DNA of 64,000 bases from Bacteroidales bacterium (GTDB taxonomy: Bacteria > Bacteroidota > Bacteroidia > Bacteroidales > JAFGXI01): contig JAFGXI010000015.1 of assembly GCA_016936665.1 (NCBI GenBank), positions 1 through 64,000 of the forward strand, read 5' to 3'. Shown here piece after piece: positions 7,595-16,589 of the stretch (position 1 is the first letter of the stretch; each line of letters begins with the position of its first letter). A program made the position numbers and the translations under genes. The notes under the pieces were generated by a model. It ran no database searches and had not been told where the DNA came from. It saw nothing but the letters and a program-made list of their open reading frames with translations.

Positions 7595-9052
7595 CTACAA
7601 ATGTAGCCAATTTTCGATAGTTTCTTCTATTGGATTGCTTCCAACATACGAAAATTCATTGGTTTTATTGGAATACCGATAGTCTTTCGACCATTCAATG
7701 TAATTTTCCGAAATGGCTTTAACTGCATTTATTATCAAATCTAAATCTTCGTTCGACATGGTCGGATGTATAGATAAACGCACCCAGCCCGGTTTTTCCG
7801 ACAAATCTCCGGAATTGATTTTTGAAGTAATTTGTTTTGAACGTTCGTAATCGACATCCAAAAGAATGTGACCATATGTTCCGGCACATGCACAGCCTCC
7901 TCTTACTTGAATGCCATAGCGATCGCTCAGCAATTTCACTATCAAATTAAAATGAATGCTTCGATGATAAAAAGAAACAGAACCTATTCTATGACGGTGC
8001 TTCGAAGACAAAACTTCTACATTTTCAATAGCACAAAGACCATCGATAGCTTTGTTTACTAATTCGTTTTCTCTTTCTGCAATAGCTTTAATGGTCATTT
8101 GTTCTTTAAGTTGAATTGCCAAAGCCGTTCTTATTGTTTGAAGAAAGCCCGGAGTTCCTCCATCTTCTCTAAGTTCAATGTCATCAATAAATTTGTACTC
8201 ACCCCAAGCATTTGTCCAATCGACAGTTCCTCCTCCCGGGTGATCGGGAATATCGTTTTTATATAGATGTTTATCAAAAATTAAAACACCGGAAGCGCCA
8301 GGTCCACCTAAAAACTTGTGAGGAGAAAAGAAAATAGCATCTAATTTCATCATTGGATCTTTGGGGTGCATATCGATGTCGACATACGGTGCAGAAGCCG
8401 CAAAGTCGATAAAACATAAGCCTCCAAACTCGTGCATCACTTTAGCCATTTCGTGGTATGGCGTAATAATTCCTGTCACATTCGATGCAGCTGAAAAAGA
8501 ACCTATTTTATATGGTCGATTCTCGTATTTTTTAAGAGTTTCTCGAAGATTCACGACCGAAACCTGTAAATCTTTATCGGGAGGGACAATCACAACATCG
8601 CAATTGGTCGAATACCAAGAAGTATGATTGGAATGATGTTCCATATGCGTAATAAAAACCACCGACCGTTCTTGCTCCATCAAACATGATTTATGTGCTA
8701 GACGACCACAAGACTTAAAACCTAAAATACGTTGAAACTTATTAATCACAGCAGTCATTCCAAAACCGGCAGTGATTAAAACATCGTCAGGTCCTGCATT
8801 ACAGTGTTTTTTAATTATCTTTTGAGCACGATGATAGGTTTTGGTCATTCTAGTGCCCGACTCACTGGTTTCTGTGTGTGTATTGGCGACATAAGGACCT
8901 ATTTCTTTGGATATCTTTTCTTCAATTGGAGCATACAATCTACCACTGGCAATCCAATCGGCATAAATCATGCGTTGTTCGCCATAAGGTGTCGAATACT
9001 TAACATCGTTTCCTACAATTCCACTTTTAAAAAAGTCCCAGTGTTTTGACAT
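7595..9052 (-). CDS. Class V-fold aminotransferase (cysteine-desulfurase-like)
   Basis: A 485-residue PLP enzyme of fold type I. The PLP lysine lies in FFSPHKFLGGPGASGVLIF (about residues 240-258), after VCFIDFAASAPYVDIDMHP-like text where the PLP-contacting Asp and nearby residues sit. HMEHHSNHTSW (about 136-146) fits the cofactor-stacking His region. The C-terminal GIQVRGGCACAGTYGHILLD places cysteines where NifS/SufS enzymes keep their catalytic loop Cys, but this long subfamily is distinct from SufS and usually annotated only by fold. No suf or isc genes adjoin it, so the substrate is unknown. A minus-strand -7 box (TACTTTTGC, 9080-9072) precedes it. Confidence 0.85.
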   Translation of the reverse strand: MSKHWDFFKSGIVGNDVKYSTPYGEQRMIYADWIASGRLYAPIEEKISKEIGPYVANTHTETSESGTRMTKTYHRAQKIIKKHCNAGPDDVLITAGFGMTAVINKFQRILGFKSCGRLAHKSCLMEQERSVVFITHMEHHSNHTSWYSTNCDVVIVPPDKDLQVSVVNLRETLKKYENRPYKIGSFSAASNVTGIITPYHEMAKVMHEFGGLCFIDFAASAPYVDIDMHPKDPMMKLDAIFFSPHKFLGGPGASGVLIFDKHLYKNDIPDHPGGGTVDWTNAWGEYKFIDDIELREDGGTPGFLQTIRTALAIQLKEQMTIKAIAERENELVNKAIDGLCAIENVEVLSSKHRHRIGSVSFYHRSIHFNLIVKLLSDRYGIQVRGGCACAGTYGHILLDVDYERSKQITSKINSGDLSEKPGWVRLSIHPTMSNEDLDLIINAVKAISENYIEWSKDYRYSNKTNEFSYVGSNPIEETIENWLHL

Positions 9053-9071
9053 ATCTACCGTATATTTAAAG

Positions 9072-9080
9072 GCAAAAGTA
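9072..9080 (-). promoter_or_regulatory. -7 promoter element of the class V aminotransferase gene
   Basis: TACTTTTGC on the minus strand matches TAnnTTTG; it ends 19 bases before the ATG. No good TTTG was found at the -33 distance, so this is a moderate call. Confidence 0.45.
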
Positions 9081-9129
9081 TTAATTTTTAATTCGAATTA
9101 GTCGAGAGGAAGAGTAACAAAAAGGTAAC

Positions 9130-10365
9130 CTACGACTTATCGCCAACAAGATATTGAGCTGTATTTCGGCTTCTTTGCTCAAGATAAATCATCTTATCTC
9201 CAATCAGTTGTTCAGTCGAATAGGTATTATAATGTCGAACAGTTATTAATTTCAAGTGATGATTATATCTTACTTCAAAATCGGCTTGTAAATCTTTAAG
9301 TAACGCGTCGAACAACATTGGAATAGCATCAATCACTACAGAAAAACTAATTGCTCCATTTTGCATTAGATTTACCTTGGCATTATACTTTGAAAGCAAA
9401 TTAAAAATTGTACTAATATTTTTCTCATCAACAAAAGAAAAATCGCGAGTACGAATTGAAAGCAATATTTGATTGTCTTTAATAATGATGATGGGTTGCT
9501 CAATTGTAGCTTGCTGAAAATCGACTTTAGTACCTTTTAAGTTTTGATCTACAAACGACTTAACGTATAAAGGAATTGCTTTATTTTTAAGGGGTTGTAT
9601 CGTTTTAGGGTGAATAACCTGAGCACCAAAGAAAGCAAGCTCAATGGCATCGTAATACGAAAGTTCGGGTATTAAAACAGCGTCATCAAATAATCTAGGA
9701 TCGGCATTGAGCACTCCGGGAACATCTTTCCAAATAGTGACATCTTCCGAATGTGTTGCATACGATAAAATCGCAGCGCTATAATCGGAGCCTTCTCTAC
9801 CTAAACTTGTTGTATTTGAATCTGCATCGGCGCCAATAAAGCCTTGTGTGATGTACAATTGATTAACGGTGAAGTTTTCTTGAGCTTGTTCAACTGTTTT
9901 GTCCCAATCAACTTTTGCAAATCGATAATTGTTATCGGTGCGTATAACTGTTCTGATATCTATCCATTTGTGTAAGAGTCCCAAATTCGTTAAATAATCG
10001 GAAACAATTCGAGTAGACATTAATTCTCCATACCCAATAATTCTGTCGTATTCAAAATTATAATGATTAGAAGATTTTTTAGTAAGATGGTTTTTTAAAT
10101 CGCTCAGCAATGACTCGAATGCAGGCGATATAATCCCTAATTCGGATAAAATTTCTCGATGATAATTTTCAATAACTGAGAAAGCCTCATCAAATTTTCG
10201 ATTTTCGAAATAAGCCTTCAGTAAAACTTCGAAAGCATTGGTCATTTTTCCCATTGCTGAGATTACAACAATTAAATCCCTCGAATTACTTGCAATTATG
10301 TTTGCCACATTTTTTACACCATTGGCATCTTTAACCGACGCTCCTCCAAATTTATAGACTCTCAT
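9130..10365 (-). CDS. lysC: Aspartate kinase
   Basis: Monofunctional aspartokinase of 411 residues that phosphorylates L-aspartate in the first step to lysine, threonine, methionine and diaminopimelate. The amino-acid kinase domain starts MRVYKFGGASVKDANGV, with GREGSDYSAAILSYA (about 193-207) for substrate and ATP binding and DPRLF nearby; the C-terminal part (about 295-411) has the two-ACT-like regulatory region. I moved the start from 10404 to the ATG at 10365, because the -7 box lies at 10378-10370 and K-F-G-G-x-S/A should sit near the N-terminus. It diverges from the aconitase-family gene. Confidence 0.92.
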   Translation of the reverse strand: MRVYKFGGASVKDANGVKNVANIIASNSRDLIVVISAMGKMTNAFEVLLKAYFENRKFDEAFSVIENYHREILSELGIISPAFESLLSDLKNHLTKKSSNHYNFEYDRIIGYGELMSTRIVSDYLTNLGLLHKWIDIRTVIRTDNNYRFAKVDWDKTVEQAQENFTVNQLYITQGFIGADADSNTTSLGREGSDYSAAILSYATHSEDVTIWKDVPGVLNADPRLFDDAVLIPELSYYDAIELAFFGAQVIHPKTIQPLKNKAIPLYVKSFVDQNLKGTKVDFQQATIEQPIIIIKDNQILLSIRTRDFSFVDEKNISTIFNLLSKYNAKVNLMQNGAISFSVVIDAIPMLFDALLKDLQADFEVRYNHHLKLITVRHYNTYSTEQLIGDKMIYLEQRSRNTAQYLVGDKS

Positions 10366-10369
10366 AATA

Positions 10370-10378
10370 GCAAAAGTA
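10370..10378 (-). promoter_or_regulatory. -7 promoter element of lysC, very close to the start codon
   Basis: TACTTTTGC on the minus strand, matching TAnnTTTG. Only four bases separate it from the ATG at 10365, so the transcript would have almost no leader. Confidence 0.5.
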
Positions 10379-10453
10379 AAAGATAAAAGTTTCGCTCGAA
10401 TCAATTTTAAAAAGTTTTTAAAAAAGTAGTTATGGCATTTGTAGATAGTTAAT

Positions 10454-10462
10454 TACATTTGC
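10454..10462 (+). promoter_or_regulatory. -7 promoter element of the aconitase-family gene
   Basis: TACATTTGC fits TAnnTTTG and ends 17 bases before the ATG at 10480. It overlaps the alternative upstream TTG start at 10459, which is therefore unlikely. No convincing -33 element. Confidence 0.5.
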
Positions 10463-10479
10463 ATCCAAACATAAAAAAC

Positions 10480-12288
10480 ATGGGACTTACATTAATAGAA
10501 AAAATCATTGCAAATCACTCTAAGCACGATGTGATTAAACCTGGCGATATTGTAGATATAGAAATTGATGTGCGTGCGGCTCGCGATTTTGGGGGGCCAA
10601 ACGTTGTTAAAAACATCGAAGATTACCACTTAGGCATTGACGATGTTAGTAAAACATTTTTTACATTCGATACAAACCCAACAGGATCGGATCAAAAATA
10701 TGCCGTCAATCAGCAAATTGTAAGAAAGTTTGCCCGTAAATACGGCATTAAAGTATTCGACATTAACCAAGGTATTGGAACTCATACTATGATTTCCGAA
10801 GGTCTTTCAATACCGGGCGGAACAGCTGTTACAACCGACTCGCACGCCAATATCTTAGGTGCAATTGGAGCGTTCGGACAAGGCATGGGCGATAAAGATA
10901 TAGCAGCCGCATTTGCCAAAGGAAAAGTATGGTTTAAAGTACCAGAATCTGTTAAAATCAACCTTAACGGAAAACGACCTACCAATATTTCTGCGAAAGA
11001 CATCACCTTAAACTTATTATCCATTTTCGGAGCCAATCAGCTATTAGGTTATTCCGTAGAAATATACGGAGAAGAAGTAGACAAACTTAGTTTAGACGAA
11101 AGAATTACAATAGCTTCTATGGCCACAGAAATGGGTGCAATTATTTTGCTATTCACGCCTAACCAAGAAGTGATCGATTATTGCGAAAAAGCAGCCGGTC
11201 GTTCGCTTGAAAAAATTAAAGCTGATGCAGATGCCCATTACTCAAAAGTTTTCGACATCGACCTATCTAAATTCACAAGAAAAGTTTCGTTACCCGGAGC
11301 TCCTCACGACACAGCCAATATCGACGATCGTAAACAAACAAAAATTGATTCTGCATTTATCGGTAGTTGTACCAACGGCCGAATCGAAGACTTAAGAGAA
11401 GCCGCACGAATACTGAAAGATAAAAAAGTAGCCCCCGGAGTTGTATTGAAAATTGTTCCATCTACCGATCAAATTTGGAATCAAGCCTACGATGAAGGGT
11501 TAATAAAAATTTTTAAAGATTCGGGAGCTTTAGTGTCTAATGCTGGTTGTGCGGGTTGCGCCGCCGGACAAGTTGGGCAAAACGGACCCGGCGAAATTAC
11601 CATTAGTACAGGAAACAGAAACTTCCCGGGGAAACAAGGTAAAGGCGATGTTTATTTAGCATCTCCTTCGGCTGTTGCAGCTTCTGCAATTGCAGGATAC
11701 ATAACCACCGACGATGATATCCCAGCTGAACCAGCTATTTTCTTACCCGACCAAAACATAAAACAAAGTACAGAAAGCCATAGCAACAAACAATATCACG
11801 AAGAACCAACAATAGTAGAAGGACGAGTTTGGTATATTAAAGAAGATAATATCGATACCGATATGATTTTTCATAACCGATATTTGGCCATCACAGAATT
11901 AAGCGAAATGGGTCCTTATATTTTCGATAATTTAAAAGGCTATGAGAATTTTACAAAACAATGCAAAAAAGGCGATATCGTATTGGTTCAGAAAAACTTT
12001 GGTTCTGGCTCTTCCAGACAACAAGCCGTTGATGGTTTCAAAGCCTTAGGTATTTCTGTTATTTTAGCAGAATCGTTTGGCGCTATTTACGAAAGAAACG
12101 CCATTAATGCAGCCATGCCTATTATGACTTACAATTCGTTGGAAGGGCTTAAGTTAGAAGATGGAGATCAAATTAAAGTCGATTTTGAAACAGGTACCAT
12201 CGAAAACTTGAGCAAAAAAACGCAAGTACAAGGCAATCCTTTTTCTGAAGTTCAGTTAGAGATCTATAAAACAGGCGGATTATTTTAA
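10480..12288 (+). CDS. Aconitase/isopropylmalate-isomerase family enzyme, LeuC-LeuD fusion
   Basis: 602-residue hydro-lyase with the LeuC-like large domain (about residues 1-430) and LeuD-like swivelling domain (about 440-602) on one chain. The [4Fe-4S] cysteines lie in IGSCTNGRIEDLREAA and NAGCAGCAAGQVG; the swivel domain has KNFGSGSSRQQAVDGFKALG, the substrate-binding loop. LeuC-like text with fused architecture fits the Aquifex-type 'putative aconitate hydratase' group as well as homoaconitase/IPM isomerase relatives, so citrate, homocitrate and isopropylmalate cannot be separated here. No leuA, leuB or leuD adjoin it. Start chosen at 10480 (MGLTLIEKII) because of the -7 box position. It diverges from lysC. 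Confidence 0.85.
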   Translation: MGLTLIEKIIANHSKHDVIKPGDIVDIEIDVRAARDFGGPNVVKNIEDYHLGIDDVSKTFFTFDTNPTGSDQKYAVNQQIVRKFARKYGIKVFDINQGIGTHTMISEGLSIPGGTAVTTDSHANILGAIGAFGQGMGDKDIAAAFAKGKVWFKVPESVKINLNGKRPTNISAKDITLNLLSIFGANQLLGYSVEIYGEEVDKLSLDERITIASMATEMGAIILLFTPNQEVIDYCEKAAGRSLEKIKADADAHYSKVFDIDLSKFTRKVSLPGAPHDTANIDDRKQTKIDSAFIGSCTNGRIEDLREAARILKDKKVAPGVVLKIVPSTDQIWNQAYDEGLIKIFKDSGALVSNAGCAGCAAGQVGQNGPGEITISTGNRNFPGKQGKGDVYLASPSAVAASAIAGYITTDDDIPAEPAIFLPDQNIKQSTESHSNKQYHEEPTIVEGRVWYIKEDNIDTDMIFHNRYLAITELSEMGPYIFDNLKGYENFTKQCKKGDIVLVQKNFGSGSSRQQAVDGFKALGISVILAESFGAIYERNAINAAMPIMTYNSLEGLKLEDGDQIKVDFETGTIENLSKKTQVQGNPFSEVQLEIYKTGGLF

Positions 12289-12309
12289 TCCGATTACGTT
12301 TAAAATAAA

Positions 12310-12347
12310 AAACTGTTCTGTCTTAAATCGATGGAACAGTTTTTTTA
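12310..12347. terminator. Bidirectional terminator between convergent genes
   Basis: A 9-bp stem AAACTGTTC (12310-12318) with GAACAGTTT (12334-12342) around a 15-base loop, with a T-run on the plus-strand side (12340-12346) and an A-rich run on the other side that gives U's on the minus strand. It overlaps the last codons and stop of the deacetylase gene (stop at 12325-12323). Confidence 0.75.
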
Positions 12348-12964
12348 TGCGGTATGTGAGTTTGCAATTTAAAACCTTTCGCTTTAAGATATTCTATCGA
12401 TCGTGGTAAAGCGTAGATCATGTTATCGTAAGCTTTAACAGAATCGTGAAATACTATAATAGAACCATTTTTCGTGTACTTTTTTACATTTTCGAAGCAT
12501 TGCTCTGGTACTGTGTTGGGATTGTAATCTTTAGTAAGTACATCCCACATAATTAGATTATAGTTTTTATATAATGGAACAGCTTGAACGGCTCTAATTT
12601 TTCCGTAAGGAGGGCGAAATAAATTGCTGTCTATCATTTGACCGGCTAATTTAGTATCGTTTATATAAACCGAAGTATCTGTTTTCCATCCATTCAAATG
12701 GCTATAAGTATGATTACCAACTTGCATGCCTCTTTGGATAATTTTTTCGTATATCTCCGGATGACGCTCAACATTTCTTCCAATTACAAAAAAAGTGGCA
12801 ATAACATCGTAAAATTCTAAGATATCTAAAACTTCAAGGGTTACGTTGGGAGTTGGCCCATCGTCGAAAGTTAGAAAGACATCGTTCAAAGATTTGAAGT
12901 TCCAGTGAAGAAATTTCAAACTATTTTGAATAAAACCCGGAGGTTGAATTATAAAATCTTTCAT
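12323..12964 (-). CDS. Polysaccharide deacetylase (NodB-type, CE4)
   Basis: 213 residues with the NodB fold. Metal and catalytic motifs: motif 1 FLTFDDGPTPNVT (about residues 30-42), motif 2 GNHTYSHLNGW (about 83-93) with the H-x3-H pair, and motif 3 R-P-P-Y-G-K (about 117-122); a late IVFHDSVKAYDN (about 170-181) provides the last His-Asp region. No signal peptide is seen, so it may act in the cytoplasm or be exported otherwise. CE4 enzymes remove N- or O-acetyl groups from chitin, peptidoglycan or exopolysaccharide. It lies downstream of the GT117 gene but is separated from it by a terminator. Confidence 0.9.
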   Translation of the reverse strand: MKDFIIQPPGFIQNSLKFLHWNFKSLNDVFLTFDDGPTPNVTLEVLDILEFYDVIATFFVIGRNVERHPEIYEKIIQRGMQVGNHTYSHLNGWKTDTSVYINDTKLAGQMIDSNLFRPPYGKIRAVQAVPLYKNYNLIMWDVLTKDYNPNTVPEQCFENVKKYTKNGSIIVFHDSVKAYDNMIYALPRSIEYLKAKGFKLQTHIPHKKTVPSI

Positions 12965-12977
12965 TGTAATGCAGCTA

Positions 12978-13042
12978 TAAAAAAAGCTATCTCAAAAGTC
13001 GTGCATTTTTAAAACATTTGCAACAATCTAATGAGATAGCTT
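12978..13042 (-). terminator. Terminator after the GT117 gene, long loop
   Basis: On the minus strand an 11-bp perfect stem (AAGCTATCTCA at 13042-13032 pairing with TGAGATAGCTT at 12994-12984), a 37-base loop, and a U-run from the A-tract at 12978-12985. The loop is unusually long for an intrinsic terminator. It lies 20 bases after the GT117 stop and just upstream of the deacetylase. Confidence 0.65.
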
Positions 13043-13061
13043 CTTGAAATAACAAAGGATA

Positions 13062-16000
13062 TTAACGTCCGCCTTTTAACATCTCATTTCTTTCGTGATA
13101 CTTCTCTAGTAAAGCGTATACATTATCGGCCAATTCATCTTGTCCGTTAGATTTAGCTTGCTGATAAACGCTTTGTAATAGATACATCGATAAGTTAATT
13201 TCTCTATCGACAACTTTTCTATATTGCTTATCGAGTGACAAATAATAATTCAAATCCTGATCGGAATTTTCAACTATTTTTTCAATTACCGGTTTTGCTT
13301 TTTCAAATTCTCCCGCTTTGTAATAAGCCTCAACCATTCCAATCATAAAATAATTTACCGGAATAATATCCATTGGCATAACCTCTAAGCAACGATCTAA
13401 AACTTCAACAGCTTTATCACGTTTTCCTTCTTCAAGAAGAGCATTGGCTAAACGCGTAAAATTATTTCTCAAATTCATGGTCATTCTAAGGTTATTCTCA
13501 TCCAAATAAACATCCGGATTATTTAAGCCTCCCCACTTGAATTTATTCATCATGTTATCGTACATCACATCGGCATTCACACTTCCGGTCTGTCCTGTAG
13601 GATCTTTTTTAGCTTTTATAGGTACAAATCGATACGCTAATCCTTCGAGTTGGAAATAATCTTCTAAGTTATTATAACCATCGGAGCCAACTGTAATTGC
13701 AAAATACACCGGACGATTCCAGTCGAAATTAGAAATTAAATCGAGAACCATTAAATCGGCTTTTAAAGCATAACTTTTATTTGTTTTCCATGTTATCTCC
13801 TTAACAATTTTTCCGGCATCATTTGGAGACACAACCCCTTTATTTACAATTTCGGCGGAATCTATTTTTAGACTGAAATTCCTAGTTGGAAAATAATTGA
13901 TTTTATCGCCTTCTTTAAAAGGAGATTGAACTTTTGCCGCCGGATTTTCGCTTTTAACAAAAGCTATCAATTCTTTAATATCCCTAGAGCCTTCTACTCT
14001 GTTAACAAAGGGTGTTACATCTCTAACTCCATGCATATATTGATCTGGTGTAAAAGAGAAAGGTACCGGTTCTGAATCGTAGGCTTTACGCTTCATCTGA
14101 TCGATGTACCATTCTGTATTTAATAAACTTAAGTTTACAACTCTTACATCGGTTCTGTAGCCTTCAACTTCTTGAGCATACCACAATGGGAAAGTGTCGT
14201 TATCTCCATTTGTAAATAAAACTGCATTCGGAGCACAAGAATCTAAATAGTTATGCGCAAAATCTCTAGCAGTATATCTGTCGCTTCTATCGTGATCGTC
14301 CCAAGTTTGACTTACCATTTGCAAAGGAATAGCCATTGTTAACACAAATACCAATACAGCAGAAATCATTGGTGAACTAACAGGTTTGAGCATCAACTTA
14401 AATAAATATAAAACGATAACTGCTACACCAGTCATAGAAAGCATCAGCAGTGCAAATCCGGTTCCTGCTCCAAACATAAGTGCGATTAAAGCAGAACCTA
14501 TAGCAATACCGGCTCCAAACATAATCATTTTGCCCATTTCTTTATCTGTAATCTTGCTAGGGGCAAAGAACAAGCCTAAAACACCTAAACCAATCCATAT
14601 AGCATAGACATAAAAGGAAACAGCATAGGCATAGTCTCTTTCTCGAGGTTGATATGGATATTGATTTAAATAAATGATAATTGCTATCCCCGTCATAAAA
14701 AAGAACAGCAGGGTTACCCAAAACTGTTTAATATCTTTGATGTATTGGAAGAATATTCCAATGACACCTAGAATTAAAGGTAAGAAGTAAAATACATTTC
14801 TTCCTTTATTATTTTTCATACTGTCCGGTAAATTTTCTTGTGGACCAACTCTTTTATCGTCTATAAAAGAAAAACCACTAATCCAGTTGCCTTTATCGAA
14901 ATTACCATGCCCCTGAATATCGTTTTGTCTACCGACAAAATTCCACAAAAAGTACCTAAAGAACATTGCATCCATCTGGTAATCGAGGAAGTATTTGATA
15001 TTCTCTTGAAATGTTGGGATTTCGTAAGTTTTAGCTTCTCCGTAATCCGATATTTTTAGTTTTTTACCTTTTATGTCGGCCCATTGTTTATAAGCTTCTA
15101 TGTGATTGGCTTGAGAGCTGTACATTCTGGGGAAGAAGGTTTCGAAACGAGGATCGTATTTATAAGTAGTGCTCCAAGGGATTTCTTTATAAGTATCGCC
15201 AACCTGAAAATAGTTAAAAGTTTCGTCGCTCCCAATAATCGGAGCATTATAATATTGGCCGTAAAATAAAGGTCTATCGCCATATTGTTCGCGATTTAAA
15301 TAAGAAAGCAGGGAAAATACATTGTCGGGGTTATTTTCATCCATAGGAGGGTTCGCATTCGAGCGAATAACGATCATTGTAAACGACGAATAACCAATCA
15401 TTATTACTGTTATAGATAAAAATACCGTATTAAGAATTACTTTCCCTTTTTTATCGGTATACCAAATTCCAAAACCAAGAAGAGCCAAAGAAATTACTGC
15501 AAAAGCAATCGATCCGCTATGTATCGGCATTCCAAAACCGTTCACAAACATGAGTTCAAACCATGATGCAACTGTTACTGAATGAGGGATAAGCACGTAC
15601 ATTATTCCTCCTAATAAAGCAACAGAAATTGCACTAGCTAAAATAACACCATTTCGAGTTACTTTGTATTTTCTGAAATAATACACAAATACAATAGCTG
15701 GTATTGCTAATAAGTTCAATAAGTGAACCCCTATAGATAATCCTATTAAATAAAATATTAATATTAACCAACGATTGGCATAAGCTTCATCGGCGATATT
15801 TTCCCACTTTAATATAGCCCAAACTACCACTGCTGTAAAAAACGAAGACATAGCATATACCTCGCCTTCTACTGCCGAAAACCAAAATGTATCTGACCAT
15901 GTGTAAGCTAAGGCACCAACCACACCACTAGACATAATTCCAATAGTTGTTGCAAGATTTAATTCTGCCACTTTTTTAACAATAGCTTTAGAAAAATGAG

Positions 16001-16295
16001 TGATTGTCCAGAATAAAAATAAAATTGTAAACGAGCTAGAAAGTGCCGACATGATATTGACCCATTTGGCAACTTGCATCACATCTCCCATAGCAAACAA
16101 AGAGAAAAATCTTGCTATAATCATAAATAATGGAGCTCCAGGAGGATGTCCTACTTCAAGTTTATACGAACTTGCAATAAACTCACCACAATCCCAAAAA
16201 CTGGCAGTTGGTTCGATGGTAAGAACAAAGGTTACGGTAGCAATCAGAAACACGACCCAACCAGTGATGTTGTTAATTAAGTTGTAGTTTTTCAT
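13062..16295 (-). CDS. DUF2723 multi-pass membrane protein (GT117/TMEM260-like) with TPR-like tail
   Basis: 1077-residue protein. The N-terminal region (about residues 1-260) carries the DUF2723 signature TIEPTASFWDCGEFIA and GHPPGAPLFMIIARFF, with many membrane helices continuing to about 660. This resembles GT-C lipid-phosphate-sugar protein glycosyltransferases, where the acidic residue of FWDCGE sits in the first external loop. The middle segment DDHDRSDRYTARDFAHNYL and LFTNGDNDTFPLWYAQEVE is typical of the Bacteroidota version. The C-terminal 150 residues are TPR-like helices. Donor and acceptor are unknown; a role in protein O-glycosylation is the family-based inference. Start is the ATG at 16295. 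Confidence 0.85.
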   Translation of the reverse strand: MKNYNLINNITGWVVFLIATVTFVLTIEPTASFWDCGEFIASSYKLEVGHPPGAPLFMIIARFFSLFAMGDVMQVAKWVNIMSALSSSFTILFLFWTITHFSKAIVKKVAELNLATTIGIMSSGVVGALAYTWSDTFWFSAVEGEVYAMSSFFTAVVVWAILKWENIADEAYANRWLILIFYLIGLSIGVHLLNLLAIPAIVFVYYFRKYKVTRNGVILASAISVALLGGIMYVLIPHSVTVASWFELMFVNGFGMPIHSGSIAFAVISLALLGFGIWYTDKKGKVILNTVFLSITVIMIGYSSFTMIVIRSNANPPMDENNPDNVFSLLSYLNREQYGDRPLFYGQYYNAPIIGSDETFNYFQVGDTYKEIPWSTTYKYDPRFETFFPRMYSSQANHIEAYKQWADIKGKKLKISDYGEAKTYEIPTFQENIKYFLDYQMDAMFFRYFLWNFVGRQNDIQGHGNFDKGNWISGFSFIDDKRVGPQENLPDSMKNNKGRNVFYFLPLILGVIGIFFQYIKDIKQFWVTLLFFFMTGIAIIIYLNQYPYQPRERDYAYAVSFYVYAIWIGLGVLGLFFAPSKITDKEMGKMIMFGAGIAIGSALIALMFGAGTGFALLMLSMTGVAVIVLYLFKLMLKPVSSPMISAVLVFVLTMAIPLQMVSQTWDDHDRSDRYTARDFAHNYLDSCAPNAVLFTNGDNDTFPLWYAQEVEGYRTDVRVVNLSLLNTEWYIDQMKRKAYDSEPVPFSFTPDQYMHGVRDVTPFVNRVEGSRDIKELIAFVKSENPAAKVQSPFKEGDKINYFPTRNFSLKIDSAEIVNKGVVSPNDAGKIVKEITWKTNKSYALKADLMVLDLISNFDWNRPVYFAITVGSDGYNNLEDYFQLEGLAYRFVPIKAKKDPTGQTGSVNADVMYDNMMNKFKWGGLNNPDVYLDENNLRMTMNLRNNFTRLANALLEEGKRDKAVEVLDRCLEVMPMDIIPVNYFMIGMVEAYYKAGEFEKAKPVIEKIVENSDQDLNYYLSLDKQYRKVVDREINLSMYLLQSVYQQAKSNGQDELADNVYALLEKYHERNEMLKGGR

Positions 16296-16570
16296 GAACT
16301 ATTGATAGAATTATTAAATAGATTATTAGAAACTATCTTGTAAATAGATAATTCCGAAAGCTAAAATAGAAACTTTAAAATAGATGGTCACCATTAAAAA
16401 GTTAAAAAACGTCAATGTTAACTTAATTTCAGTTAAGTAATGTTTATTATTTGAAATCAAATTTAGATTTAATCGGGACTAATGAAACGCTTATCAGGTC
16501 TGTTGATGTTTAAAAATCAATAATAATTACACAAAATACATAGTTATGTAAACATCCCAAACAAATCAAT

Positions 16571-16579
16571 TAAATTTGC
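16571..16579 (+). promoter_or_regulatory. -7 promoter element of the EamA gene
   Basis: TAAATTTGC matches TAnnTTTG and ends ten bases before the ATG. The -33 region has no clear TTTG. The 294-base gap 16296-16589 holds divergent control for this gene and the GT117 gene; I saw no RNA gene or repeat in it. Confidence 0.5.
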
Positions 16580-16589
16580 GATTTTAAAC

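Noticed and set aside
10459..10479. TTG start upstream of the aconitase-family gene
   Set aside because: It overlaps the -7 box at 10454-10462; the ATG at 10480 fits family and spacing.
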